A stretch of DNA of 53,407 nucleotides from a virus, in IMG/VR virus record IMGVR_UViG_3300020463_000028, positions 1 to 53,407 of that record. The stretch is one strand, 5' to 3'. This document shows, piece by piece, positions 38,469 through 47,470 of the stretch. Below the pieces are notes generated by a model, which was not told the origin of the DNA, made no database searches, and was given only the letters and a program-made list of their open reading frames with translations. Positions within the stretch are counted from its first letter, which is position 1. Every line of letters starts with the position of its first letter. The position numbers and the translations under genes were made by a program.

Positions 38469-39999
38469 GTCCTTTCTTGAATGTATCAACTGTTAAGGCA
38501 ACTGTTTGTGCCGGTAATTCTTCTGGTTTTTGTCTATCTGTTTTAGTATCAACAAATATAGTAGGATCCATGCTTTCATGATGTGTCCACGGTTCGTGTT
38601 GAGGTAGACGTTTGGAAAGCGAAGCGTCCGCGATAGCGGTAGCGACAGACGGATAACGTGAAGTATATCCGCTGGCGGCTTGCGGTAACTTATGTGTAGA
38701 CAACGAAGTTGTAGCGGTAGCGGTAGCGGCAGTAGGGCCATTCATATGGATCTCTTTCGCAGTCTCAGTATGGTTGTCTGTGCTTAATATATCTGTAGTT
38801 GTACCTGCTGTAAACTTGTTTGCTCCTAGTGTGTTTATATCTAAATTACCAAGTGTAGTAATTGTGTTGTCAACTGCCACGTAGGCTCGTAAACTCGCCG
38901 CAGTGTCAATGTTTACATTAGAGGCGGTCTTTAAATTAAATTCTCTTCCCGCTTGAAAATTAATATCTCTGTCTGCTGTAAAGTTAAGGTCGTTTTCCGT
39001 ATGCACACTTATACTATCACGTGCATATATGTCTATCTTACCATTGCTACTTAATTCTATCCAACTGGTTCCTTGGGCATTTCCTATGTATATAAGGTCT
39101 TCTGTGTTGTGTAAAAGTATTTGATGTCCTGTACGTGTACGCAACCTTACACTTTCGCCCATTGGTAATGCAACGTTTCCGTCCTTGTCTCCTGCTTCTA
39201 AATTAGCATACTCTGACTTTGTTGTACCTGCTGGTCCTTTACGTAGGAACTTATCATCACCATCGTCAAATACCAAACTGGATCCGCCCAGTCTCATTGA
39301 ATGTATCTGTGCTTTTGCTCCTTTGGGTCCGTATGCTGTTTTAGGTGCTCCTGGACTCTTGTCCAAAGGTCCTGGTGTGCTTATTCCATATACCGCACTA
39401 GGTATTTCACGTCTTGAACTTGATGATGTAATACCACGTATCTCGTCTTCCAATAATCCTTGTGAACTTAATACTGTGCTTTGTGGTGATACAGGTTTAA
39501 TAAACTGTGTAGGATCTGCACTGCGTCCTTTTTCCGTTAATTTATTGTATTCCGTAACTGGTAATTTTTTTGCATTGTTTAATTCATTAAATGTCGTTGC
39601 CGCATAGTTTCCTGAAGGAACTGCAAAGTTCATGTAATCATCTGGTACACAACCTATCCAATAACCTTGGTTGACTGAACCTTCAACAAACACAACCATA
39701 ACACGGGTGCCAACGTCGGGTGGTACAAACCACATACCGTAACTCATCTGTGAATTTGCGTAACCTTCGTTTTTGCTGTTTGCTCTTACTGTTGTCTGTC
39801 CACCAAACAGGCTCATGTATCTTACGTGTAGGATCTGTCCTGATGCTTCTTCGTCATTACCTGATGTTGTGGTTTTTAGGATTTCAACTTCAAGGTCACC
39901 TTTGCTTAATGGATCAAGATGTGAAACTATTCTTGCAATGTAGACTCCATGTCTACGACTTAAACCACCGGCGTCAACTGTACGTTTTTCCTGTGCCAT
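38464..39999 (-). CDS. gp5: gp5-like baseplate hub/tail-spike protein without lysozyme
   Basis: T4 gp5 forms the cell-puncturing needle. Residues 10-130 form an OB-fold with the gp5/VgrG signature (HGVYIARIVSHLDPLSKGDLEVEIL, YGMWFVPPDVGTRVMVVFVEG, YWIGCVPD). Residues 290-420 are a run of short strands typical of the trimeric beta-helix (SVRLRTRTGHQILLHN, WIELSSNGKIDIYA, NDLNFTADRDINFQ, FNLKTASNVNID). The lysozyme domain that T4 gp5 carries between these parts is missing; instead there is a Ser/Pro-rich linker of about 150 residues. The last 80 residues are a disordered Ala/Thr-rich tail. Wall degradation must come from another protein. It starts on the last base of the upstream hub gene. Confidence 0.8.
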   Translation of the reverse strand: MAQEKRTVDAGGLSRRHGVYIARIVSHLDPLSKGDLEVEILKTTTSGNDEEASGQILHVRYMSLFGGQTTVRANSKNEGYANSQMSYGMWFVPPDVGTRVMVVFVEGSVNQGYWIGCVPDDYMNFAVPSGNYAATTFNELNNAKKLPVTEYNKLTEKGRSADPTQFIKPVSPQSTVLSSQGLLEDEIRGITSSSSRREIPSAVYGISTPGPLDKSPGAPKTAYGPKGAKAQIHSMRLGGSSLVFDDGDDKFLRKGPAGTTKSEYANLEAGDKDGNVALPMGESVRLRTRTGHQILLHNTEDLIYIGNAQGTSWIELSSNGKIDIYARDSISVHTENDLNFTADRDINFQAGREFNLKTASNVNIDTAASLRAYVAVDNTITTLGNLDINTLGANKFTAGTTTDILSTDNHTETAKEIHMNGPTAATATATTSLSTHKLPQAASGYTSRYPSVATAIADASLSKRLPQHEPWTHHESMDPTIFVDTKTDRQKPEELPAQTVALTVDTFKKGQ

Positions 40000-42575
40000 T
40001 ACGTTAGTATCTCCCCGCCCCTTGCTTCTTGGTTAGTGTCGGTTGTTGTTGTGCCATCTGCTTTGACCTCATTACCAACTTCATCTTTTTTCTTACCTTC
40101 TTGGTATGCCTGTGTGTCTGAATCTGTTGCACTTACATTTGTAAGTTGGTTACGTCTTCGCACCATGTTAAGTGTTTGTTTAAATTGTCCACCTTGGAAA
40201 ACATTTGTAACTTTTACTATTTGATATACTCCTGAAAAAGCATTTACTTTTATTGTTGACTCTGGAAATGTCATTATGCCATTGTCTCCAAAATCAACCG
40301 GTGTTCTAAAATTAACAACGCAATCAACTTCACCACTTTGATAGTTTATTGATCCGTCTGCATTTAAATTAATGGTTCCGGGTAAAGGCTCTGAATTGTA
40401 ATTACCCATTCCACTGTCAGCGATAAAGTAAGGATCTCCCCATATTTCCATGTCCGCTGTAACAAGGTCTGATCCACTATCTATGATAGCATTATGGAAA
40501 CGTCTAGCAACCGCCATTTCTGGAGTTTCCGGTACAGCACCCGCGGAGTCTGATTTGTTTTCAACATCTGGTAGTGACGCACCAACACCGTCTTTCAGTG
40601 TAGAGTCTGTTCCGTCACTTTGCACAAAATTTGTATCTGAAACATCTTCTGCTGTTCCACTTGTTTCAATTTTGTTTGTGCCTGAATTATCTGTGTTCTT
40701 GGCAATACTTGTATAGAATGCAGTATTAATGTTTATATCAAATGATAATACATCTTTGTTTGCACCCGTGTATATGTAATTGTATTGTTTTACACATTGT
40801 TTTTCTAAAGTTTCTGTGCCTTTTGCCGGAGCAGTTGGTGGAGCAAATTTAGAACTGTGTACCTTGTATGGAATTACTTTATATACGTAAACTCTAGGTG
40901 GTCTACCTGATTTCTTTTCTTGTTCTTTGTTTGTTACATTATATACACTTGATTCTATTTTGAACCAATCCTTGAATCCCATTTCGTCAGTGGGTGCATT
41001 TGTTCCTATTTTTTGACCATAGTCACTCATTATTACCAACTCTTCTAATATTTTTTGTATTGTCATGCCTTGTGGAAATTTAATTTCCATATTCTTGCCT
41101 GGAATAATTTTAATCTTTCCTCTTTCAAAAATACCTTGTTCTTTATTGTAGGTAAATTTTGCAAGTCCAAAAGGAGCCGCACCGGCGGCGCCGTATTCAA
41201 ATCTGCCTTTGGCAATTTCACCATTACCTATTTCATTGATATTAACTTTAGCAGTACCTCTGCTTTTAATTCCTTCGGATACCTTACTACGTAATACAGT
41301 AAAGCCTAATTGTTTACTTAAAAACTCATCAAAGTTTGCAGGTACTTCGCCTTCTTGTCCTGTAATTGATTGCCATGCTTCTTGTGTGGTTACTTTAGGT
41401 GCCGTTCCTGCACTACTACCATCATTAGAAACTGTGGCACTATTTTGAGATGCTGAATCATTTGTCCCTACACTATTTTTATTACTTGCAAAACTTCCTG
41501 CTGTTGGAAATAAAATTACATACTCATCTGGCTCAACCACATCGCCTTTTTCTTTTTGTTCAAGCAAGTGTGTGTTTAAAACTGTTGCAATACTCTTAGC
41601 ACCACTTTGACAAAGTTCTTCAAGATTGTTTCCTGATACCTGTACGTCAATTGGTAATTTTTGTACTTGGTCACTGAATGCTACATCATTCCACGGAACA
41701 CCTTTTACATTATATACACTTCCTGATGCCTCAACACTAAATCCTGCATTGGTCCATTTAAAAGGCATAACCTTTCTCATTCCTAAACTACTATCAGGAT
41801 AAATTGGATTACCGTCTGAATCCCAACCTTTGAATTCTATTATCAAAACATAAGGTGCTTGTAGATAATTTTCGTGGCCTGCTTTCAATGAACATAACTG
41901 AAGTGTTTGTAAAAACAATCCCATTGAGTAAGGTTCATGTACTTCGAATTGAAAACTAGTTGCCTGTGTGTTTCTACTTTTAGGATTGGGTGCAATAAAT
42001 GTTTGGATTTCTAAGTTATCAATAAAATATTCTAGTTTGACACCGTTCTGTTCATAGGCTGTACGTGCAATACCTTTTACTCCACTACTACCTCCTGTCT
42101 TAAGCAAAACGTTTTGTGGATCTTTCATCCTATATGTACTATCAGGATTATTTAATTCGTCATTTGTTAAACAACCAATGGTATAAACATAATTGTAACT
42201 AGCAAAGTCATTTAAAGGATTTTCTAAAGGTAAATCTAATCCAGGAACAATTTTTAATACTTTACTTTGTACTTCTTCTTTTTTAATAGGTGCAACTTCA
42301 TCACCTGCTAGTTTTTCATTTGCTGGTGTTTTGTTTGCAATATTTTTTTCTTGATTTTCAACTGTGTCAGTTGCTAGTTTACTTCCGCCAACTGCAACAT
42401 TGTCGCTGTTTTTAAATTCTGGATAGGTTCTGTCACTGAACTCTCCAAACATTCCATATTCTGGATAGGTCAGCACTTCGTCATATGCACTTCCCATTTC
42501 AACTAGGATAAGATCACCTTCTACATTTTTCGTTGACCTAATGCTAGTATCAATTGGCTTTATCTTTCCAATCAT
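39999..42575 (-). CDS. large baseplate hub protein (gp27-like candidate)
   Basis: An 858-residue protein directly upstream of gp5, the place where a gp27-type hub partner is expected. Residues 120-340 contain YNYVYTIGCLTNDE, FIDNLEIQTF, FEVHEPYSMGLF, YVLIIEFKGWD and MPFKWTNAGFSVEASGS, a beta-rich tube-like domain. The C-terminal 150 residues (VVNFRTPVDFG, FSGVYQIVKVTNVFQGGQFKQ) carry the pattern common to hub domains of contractile tails. Low-complexity Asn/Ser/Thr/Glu linkers near 360-400 and 640-690 separate the blocks. It is over twice the length of T4 gp27 (391 residues). Assignment rests on gene order and the C-terminal pattern, so it could instead be a marine-specific hub subunit. Confidence 0.6.
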   Translation of the reverse strand: MIGKIKPIDTSIRSTKNVEGDLILVEMGSAYDEVLTYPEYGMFGEFSDRTYPEFKNSDNVAVGGSKLATDTVENQEKNIANKTPANEKLAGDEVAPIKKEEVQSKVLKIVPGLDLPLENPLNDFASYNYVYTIGCLTNDELNNPDSTYRMKDPQNVLLKTGGSSGVKGIARTAYEQNGVKLEYFIDNLEIQTFIAPNPKSRNTQATSFQFEVHEPYSMGLFLQTLQLCSLKAGHENYLQAPYVLIIEFKGWDSDGNPIYPDSSLGMRKVMPFKWTNAGFSVEASGSVYNVKGVPWNDVAFSDQVQKLPIDVQVSGNNLEELCQSGAKSIATVLNTHLLEQKEKGDVVEPDEYVILFPTAGSFASNKNSVGTNDSASQNSATVSNDGSSAGTAPKVTTQEAWQSITGQEGEVPANFDEFLSKQLGFTVLRSKVSEGIKSRGTAKVNINEIGNGEIAKGRFEYGAAGAAPFGLAKFTYNKEQGIFERGKIKIIPGKNMEIKFPQGMTIQKILEELVIMSDYGQKIGTNAPTDEMGFKDWFKIESSVYNVTNKEQEKKSGRPPRVYVYKVIPYKVHSSKFAPPTAPAKGTETLEKQCVKQYNYIYTGANKDVLSFDININTAFYTSIAKNTDNSGTNKIETSGTAEDVSDTNFVQSDGTDSTLKDGVGASLPDVENKSDSAGAVPETPEMAVARRFHNAIIDSGSDLVTADMEIWGDPYFIADSGMGNYNSEPLPGTINLNADGSINYQSGEVDCVVNFRTPVDFGDNGIMTFPESTIKVNAFSGVYQIVKVTNVFQGGQFKQTLNMVRRRNQLTNVSATDSDTQAYQEGKKKDEVGNEVKADGTTTTDTNQEARGGEILT

Positions 42576-42881
42576 CTAAATCCCCAACAGTCTTTTTAAT
42601 TTGTCGCCTTTTGGTAGATATATTTCTATTCCTGATTCTAAATCAAATACCGGATCTTTTATTGAGTTCATATTCCTTTGTGCAAACACCCACCAAAGTT
42701 TTGGTGTACCATATAAGTCATAAGCAAGTAAGTCTGGTCTATGATTATACTGCGGTGCTACTTCGTATAGCACATCATCTGCTTCTGCTGGAATTGGTCT
42801 AATAGTTAAGGTATCAAGATACCCGTTACCATACCTAGTTGCTTTCCATGGACTTGTATCTTTGTAATATGCCTTTGCCAT
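42576..42881 (-). CDS. gp53: baseplate wedge subunit gp53
   Basis: gp53 is the last small wedge protein added in T4 and clamps neighbouring wedges together. This 101-residue version contains the family core YEVAPQYNHRPDLLAYDLYG followed by WWVFAQRNMNSIKDPVFDLESG and ends IEIYLPKGDKL. That combination resembles both the gp53 family and the LysM-like fold found in small tail proteins. It is half the length of T4 gp53 (196 residues), like other marine versions. It shares its first base with the stop of the gene upstream and abuts the hub gene downstream. Confidence 0.85.
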   Translation of the reverse strand: MAKAYYKDTSPWKATRYGNGYLDTLTIRPIPAEADDVLYEVAPQYNHRPDLLAYDLYGTPKLWWVFAQRNMNSIKDPVFDLESGIEIYLPKGDKLKRLLGI

Positions 42882-43729
42882 TAAATGAATCCTTTTTGTT
42901 TACTAATGTATTCACCATTAACAAAATCTGTTAAACTAAATCCTTGTACATCTGTTCTGCTAAAGATTGGTTGTACTGTAACAGTAACCTGCGACTGCAC
43001 AGGAACATAAGCAACAGTGCCTGATATGTTTGTATTGTCTTTTGCTCCTTCACTTGCTGAAGCAACTTCACCAATCTTAGAAATATCAACTGCAATGTAA
43101 TCAATCTCAGTTGGCATATCTAAAGTAAACATTGTAACCACTACTGGTACATTTTTAAAAACATAATCTCCGTAACCATTTAATTTAACTACAGGCGGAG
43201 GTGCTCCTTGGAATTCACCTTCTCCATAAAACATTTTTGTTACACTTCTCAAATAATGTAGCATTGAAATCCAATATAAACCCTCTGCAGAATTTTGTAC
43301 AAAAAATTCTCCTGTAATTGTCATCTGATCCACACTTGAATTGTTGTAAGCATAGAACGGATAATTATTATGTACAGGCGATATCGGCGAATAATTTGCT
43401 GTGTGTGATAAGATAATTGTTGGCGTATATGGAAAAGTTAATCCATTAGTTTCATTAAGGGGTGCCAACATTTTACTATTATTAAAAGTTTGTATATTAG
43501 GAATAGATAATTTGACACGCCAATCTTTTTCACCTGGTGCAGAACTAAACGAAGCATCTACTTTAAAATTTTGTGTAGGTTCACCATTTACTGGTAAAAG
43601 CCTAGAACGTATGTTCTTCATGAAACCATTTGCTTTTGCGGCAAATCCTGTTTCTTTTGGTAGAGTAGTATCATTACTACCCGACTGGCTACTGCTTACT
43701 GTACTATTTGATACGATATCTGGTTCCAT
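42881..43729 (-). CDS. tail tube-baseplate adaptor candidate (gp48/gp54-like)
   Basis: A 282-residue structural protein, first gene of the leftward tail block. A disordered Ser-rich start (40 residues) precedes a beta domain: DWRVKLSIPN, FPYTPTIILSHTANY, VDQMTITGEFFVQN. Next come a helix with SMLHYLRSVTKMFYGEGE and PPVVKLNGYGDYVFKNVPVVVTMFTLDMP. T4 gp48 has a comparable helix ending YFSYGE before its final beta domain, and position before gp53 fits an adaptor between baseplate and tube. The similarity is in pattern only. AAGGGG precedes the ATG, and a late promoter (43754-43761) lies at a normal distance upstream. Confidence 0.55.
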   Translation of the reverse strand: MEPDIVSNSTVSSSQSGSNDTTLPKETGFAAKANGFMKNIRSRLLPVNGEPTQNFKVDASFSSAPGEKDWRVKLSIPNIQTFNNSKMLAPLNETNGLTFPYTPTIILSHTANYSPISPVHNNYPFYAYNNSSVDQMTITGEFFVQNSAEGLYWISMLHYLRSVTKMFYGEGEFQGAPPPVVKLNGYGDYVFKNVPVVVTMFTLDMPTEIDYIAVDISKIGEVASASEGAKDNTNISGTVAYVPVQSQVTVTVQPIFSRTDVQGFSLTDFVNGEYISKQKGFI

Positions 43730-43753
43730 AAAAAAATCCCCTTTTGGTATATG

Positions 43754-43761
43754 TATTTATT
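43754..43761 (-). promoter_or_regulatory. T4-late-type promoter for the tail block
   Basis: AATAAATA on the minus strand lies 24 bases before the ATG at 43729, with AAGGGG in the leader. It is the head of the long leftward structural block. Its first two bases are shared, on the other strand, with the TTGACA box that drives gp55. Confidence 0.55.
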
Positions 43762-43788
43762 GACAAAATTAACAGAGTATATTATAAT
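43760..43788 (+). promoter_or_regulatory. consensus sigma-70 promoter for gp55
   Basis: TTGACA at 43760-43765 and TATAAT at 43783-43788 are separated by exactly 17 bases: a perfect sigma-70 promoter. Transcription would start near 43795, leaving a leader of about 17 bases containing GGAG before the ATG at 43812. Host polymerase should therefore make the late sigma factor without phage help. Confidence 0.85.
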
Positions 43789-43811
43789 AAGAGTTTGTTT
43801 GGAGAAAAAAT

Positions 43812-44642
43812 ATGAAAAGAGTCAATTACCTTAATAATAAGGACCTTTTGAAAGAAATACATAAGAGCAAAACCTCTTATTGCAGTTATACTGACGATGA
43901 TCATGCACAATATGACATTATATTGCCAAGTGTAGACAAAATCAACGTTAGAACCATTGCTGAAGCCAAAAGGAATAAGGCAAAGAGATTATCTACCGCA
44001 GAGTATGAAAGGCGTAAAGAACTAGGGGAAAAAGTAAAACAGGCTGAATGTGCCATTGATTATAGAAAAATTAAGAAAGATGAGTTGATCTTTAGGATTA
44101 TGACGTATGATCATATCCCAGAAGATAAAGGCAGGAAGAAAAACCCAAAAACTATTGCTGATACTAAAGAAAAATTAAATTTTCCACCATTTCAACATTT
44201 TAAGTTTACATCAACAGACAAATTGATGACTGTAGGCAAATCCCACTGGGAAGGTGGTATGTCAAATGGAAACTTTAACAAAGAGCATGGTAAGACTACA
44301 GAAAAACTTGCTCGTATGTGGATGAAACTCTGTGAACGTTATGCTACAAGAGGTAACGTAAGAGGTTACACATACAATGACGAAATGAAAGGTCAAGCAA
44401 TATTACAATTAACACAAATCGGATTACAGTTTGATGAATCAAAATCAAACAATCCTTTTGCTTACTACACCGCGGCTGTAACAAATTCGTTTGTTAGAGT
44501 TATAAACATTGAAAAACGTAATCAAAATATAAGAGATGACATTTTAGAAATGAACGACATGAGTCCGTCCTTTACAAGACAGATGCAAGGACAATGGGAA
44601 AAATCGGTGGCTGATGCATATAAGAAAACTGAGAAGAAATAG
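43812..44642 (+). CDS. gp55: late-transcription sigma factor gp55
   Basis: T4 gp55 replaces host sigma and directs polymerase to TATAAATA late promoters. The sigma-like part spans about residues 160-250: TTEKLARMWMKLCERYA, NVRGYTYNDEMKGQAILQL, NNPFAYYTAAVTNSFVRVIN and EKRNQNIRDDILEM, which is the gp55 region-2 arrangement. At 276 residues it is much longer than T4 gp55 (185). The first 150 residues form an extra, lysine-rich domain with HKSKTSYCSYTDDD, DYRKIKKDELIFRIMTYDHIP and NFPPFQHFKF that I cannot match to sigma factors. GGAG precedes the ATG. The gene is alone between two sigma-70 promoters, so it can be made early and independently. Confidence 0.88.
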   Translation: MKRVNYLNNKDLLKEIHKSKTSYCSYTDDDHAQYDIILPSVDKINVRTIAEAKRNKAKRLSTAEYERRKELGEKVKQAECAIDYRKIKKDELIFRIMTYDHIPEDKGRKKNPKTIADTKEKLNFPPFQHFKFTSTDKLMTVGKSHWEGGMSNGNFNKEHGKTTEKLARMWMKLCERYATRGNVRGYTYNDEMKGQAILQLTQIGLQFDESKSNNPFAYYTAAVTNSFVRVINIEKRNQNIRDDILEMNDMSPSFTRQMQGQWEKSVADAYKKTEKK

Positions 44643-44671
44643 TTGACATTTACAATTTTTTGTTGTATAAT
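44643..44671 (+). promoter_or_regulatory. consensus sigma-70 promoter for the gp47-gp46 operon
   Basis: TTGACA at 44643-44648, 17 bases, then TATAAT at 44666-44671. It begins on the base after the gp55 stop codon and would start transcription near 44678, 16 bases before the TTG start of gp47, with GAGG in between. Confidence 0.85.
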
Positions 44672-44693
44672 GTAATAAAGTGAGGTTCTAAAA

Positions 44694-45698
44694 TTGTTTA
44701 AAAAAGCGGCTGTATTCACGGATATACACTTTGGACTAAAGTCTAATTCAAAAGTCCATAATGATGACTGTGAAGAATTTGTAGATTGGTATATCGAACA
44801 AGCAAAAAAAGAAGGTTGTGAGACAGGCATCTTTATGGGTGACTGGCATCACAATAGAAATAGTTTAAATGTAGTAACAATGGATTACTCTATCCGTTGT
44901 TTAGAAAAGTTAGGAAAAGCATTTGATCAATTCTTTTATTTTCCAGGCAACCATGATTTGTATTATAAAGACAAACGTGATGTTCATTCTGTAGAATATG
45001 CAAAACACATTGAAGGTATAACTGTTGTAAATGAAATAACTGAAAAAGATAATGTGTGTCTTGTTCCGTGGTTGGTTGGTGAAGAATGGAAAAAGATTCC
45101 TAAGATTAAAGCAAAATATATGTTTGGACATTTTGAACTGCCAAACTTCTATATGAACGCAATGGTACAAATGCCAGACACAGGCGAATTGAAGTCTGAA
45201 CACTTTAAACATCAACAATATGTTTTTAGTGGACACTTTCACAAAAGGCAAACACACGGTAACGTAACATATATTGGTAATCCAATGCCTCACAACTATG
45301 CTGATACGTGGGACGATGAACGTGGTATGATGATTTTTGAATATGGAGGAGAACCAAGATATTTAAATTGGCCTAACTGTCCAAAGTATAGAACTATTAA
45401 GTTAAGCGAATTAATTGATAAAAAAGATACAATTATTGGTACTAAAACTTATCTTAGAGTAACACTTGATATTGATATAAGTTTTGAAGAAGCAAGTTTT
45501 ATAAAAGAAAACTTTATTAATGAATATAAGTGTAGAGAGATTACGTTATTACCAAGTCAGCAAGTAGATGAGATTAATACTGATATTGATATTACAAAAT
45601 TTGAAAGTGTTGATCAAATCGTTACACATGAAATCGATGCAATAGATTCTGAGAATTATAACAAACAGAAACTATTAGAAATATATGGCGAATTATGA
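44694..45698 (+). CDS. gp47: recombination nuclease subunit gp47 (Mre11/SbcD type)
   Basis: gp47 is the metallophosphoesterase nuclease that works with the gp46 ATPase to resect DNA ends and drive recombination-dependent replication. The motifs appear in order: FTDIHFG (Asp10, His12), MGDWHHNR near 43-50, FPGNHDLY near 83-90, FGHFELPNF near 150 and SGHFHKRQ near 180, giving the full set of Asp, His and Asn metal ligands. Length 334 residues is normal (339 in T4). The start codon is TTG, with GAGG eight bases upstream; the first residues then read MFKKAAVF. It overlaps gp46 by four bases, as expected for a two-subunit complex. Confidence 0.93.
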   Translation: MFKKAAVFTDIHFGLKSNSKVHNDDCEEFVDWYIEQAKKEGCETGIFMGDWHHNRNSLNVVTMDYSIRCLEKLGKAFDQFFYFPGNHDLYYKDKRDVHSVEYAKHIEGITVVNEITEKDNVCLVPWLVGEEWKKIPKIKAKYMFGHFELPNFYMNAMVQMPDTGELKSEHFKHQQYVFSGHFHKRQTHGNVTYIGNPMPHNYADTWDDERGMMIFEYGGEPRYLNWPNCPKYRTIKLSELIDKKDTIIGTKTYLRVTLDIDISFEEASFIKENFINEYKCREITLLPSQQVDEINTDIDITKFESVDQIVTHEIDAIDSENYNKQKLLEIYGEL

Positions 45699-47470
45699 TA
45701 AAGATTAAAGACTTAACCGTTAAGAACTTTATGAGTGTGGGAAATCAAACCCAGGCAGTTGACTTTAGTAATAGACAACTGACGCTAGTTTTAGGAGAGA
45801 ACTTAGATCAAGGGGGAGACGATTCAGGCTCAAGGAACGGTACAGGTAAGACCACCATCATCAACGCACTATCTTATGCGTTGTATGGTGTGGCACTGAC
45901 AAACATTCGTAAAAATAATTTAATTAATAAAACTAATAATAAAGGAATGTTAGTTACACTTAACTTTGAAAAAGATAATACAAAGTATAGAGTTGAAAGA
46001 GGTAGAAGTCCAAACACACTAAAGTTTTTTGTTGATGAAGAAGAGCAAGAACTTACAGATGAATCGCAAGGCGATAGCCGTAAAACACAAGAAACAATAG
46101 ACACATTATTACAAATGAGTCACGATATGTTTAAGCATTTAATTGCATTAAACACATATACAGAGCCATTCCTTGCAATGAAGCCAAATGATCAACGTGC
46201 GATTATTGAACAGTTATTAGGTATTACAATTCTATCTGAAAAAGCAAATGTGTTACGTGAACACATGAAAGTAACTAGGGATAGTATTACAGAAGAAAAT
46301 GCAAAAATAAATGCAATACAAGAAAGCAATGAACGTGTAAAAGAAAGTGTTGAAAGTTTAAAGATTAAATTAAGTGCTTGGGAACAACAACGTGAAACAA
46401 ATATTAAAAAACTTGATAGCGGTGTGGATGAACTTGAACATATTGATATAGACAAAGAAATTGCAGACCATGAAAAGTTACAGAGTTGGAATGAAACAGA
46501 AAAACATCAACGTAACTTAATTAAAGAACAAGCAACGTTAGAAAGTGCATTATCTCAAACTGACAAACGCCTTGCAAAAGTAAGCAAAGAATTAGATGAT
46601 CTTGAAGATGCAAAATGTTATGCTTGTGGACAAGATTTGCCAGATGAAAAAGTAGAAGAAATACAAACAAAACTTCAAACTGAGTATGGTGAAACTACAA
46701 CTTACTTAATTGAAATAAACGAAAAGGCAGAAAAGGTAAAAGCAAAACTAGATGAGATTGGTGAAATTGCTGATAAGCCAAACACATTCTATGAAACTGC
46801 CAAAGAAGCATATGATCATAGAAGCAATATTGAAAACTTAAAAGACGCATTGAAAAGAGCAAAGGAAGATAAAGATCCTTACACAGAACAAATTGAAGAA
46901 TTACAAAATACTGCAATCCAAGAATTAAATTGGAATAAAGTTAATGATCTTACAAGTCATAAAGAACATCAAGAATTTTTATACAAACTTCTCACAAACA
47001 AAGATAGTTTTATACGTAAGAAGATAATCGATCAGAACCTCGCATATCTTAACAACAGACTTACGTTCTATCTTGATCGTCTTGGTCTTCCACACTCTGT
47101 GGTATTTAAAAATGACCTAGCAGTTGAAATAACACAGTTAGGTCAAGACCTTGACTTTGACAATTTAAGTAGAGGTGAACGTAATAGACTTATACTTGGA
47201 TTGAGTTGGGCATTTAGAGATGTATGGGAAGGCTTATATCAAAACATTAACTTATTGTTTGTTGATGAACTTATTGATAGTGGTATGGATACTGCTGGTG
47301 TAGAATCTAGTTTAGCAGTACTTAAGAAGATGGGTAGAGAAAGAGATAAAAACATTTATATCATTTCGCATAAGGACGAGTTGCAAGGTCGGGTAAACAA
47401 TGTATTAAAGGTTATTAAGGAAAACGGCTTTACAAGTTATGCAAATGATGTTGAAATAGTGGAACAGTGA
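45695..47470 (+). CDS. gp46: recombination ATPase subunit gp46 (Rad50/SbcC type)
   Basis: The SMC-like ATPase partner of gp47. The Walker A region near residues 34-54 reads GEN, then a 12-residue insert (LDQGGDDSGSRN), then GTGKTT; this expanded P-loop is a feature I associate with marine T4-like gp46. A coiled coil of about 200 residues leads to a zinc hook CYACGQ near residue 308 and a return coil. LSRGERNRLILGL near 490 is the ABC signature and LLFVDELID near 521 is Walker B. Length 591 residues against 560 in T4. The hook means it should dimerise like Rad50. It overlaps gp47 upstream and the SufE-like gene downstream by four bases each. Confidence 0.93.
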   Translation: MIKIKDLTVKNFMSVGNQTQAVDFSNRQLTLVLGENLDQGGDDSGSRNGTGKTTIINALSYALYGVALTNIRKNNLINKTNNKGMLVTLNFEKDNTKYRVERGRSPNTLKFFVDEEEQELTDESQGDSRKTQETIDTLLQMSHDMFKHLIALNTYTEPFLAMKPNDQRAIIEQLLGITILSEKANVLREHMKVTRDSITEENAKINAIQESNERVKESVESLKIKLSAWEQQRETNIKKLDSGVDELEHIDIDKEIADHEKLQSWNETEKHQRNLIKEQATLESALSQTDKRLAKVSKELDDLEDAKCYACGQDLPDEKVEEIQTKLQTEYGETTTYLIEINEKAEKVKAKLDEIGEIADKPNTFYETAKEAYDHRSNIENLKDALKRAKEDKDPYTEQIEELQNTAIQELNWNKVNDLTSHKEHQEFLYKLLTNKDSFIRKKIIDQNLAYLNNRLTFYLDRLGLPHSVVFKNDLAVEITQLGQDLDFDNLSRGERNRLILGLSWAFRDVWEGLYQNINLLFVDELIDSGMDTAGVESSLAVLKKMGRERDKNIYIISHKDELQGRVNNVLKVIKENGFTSYANDVEIVEQ

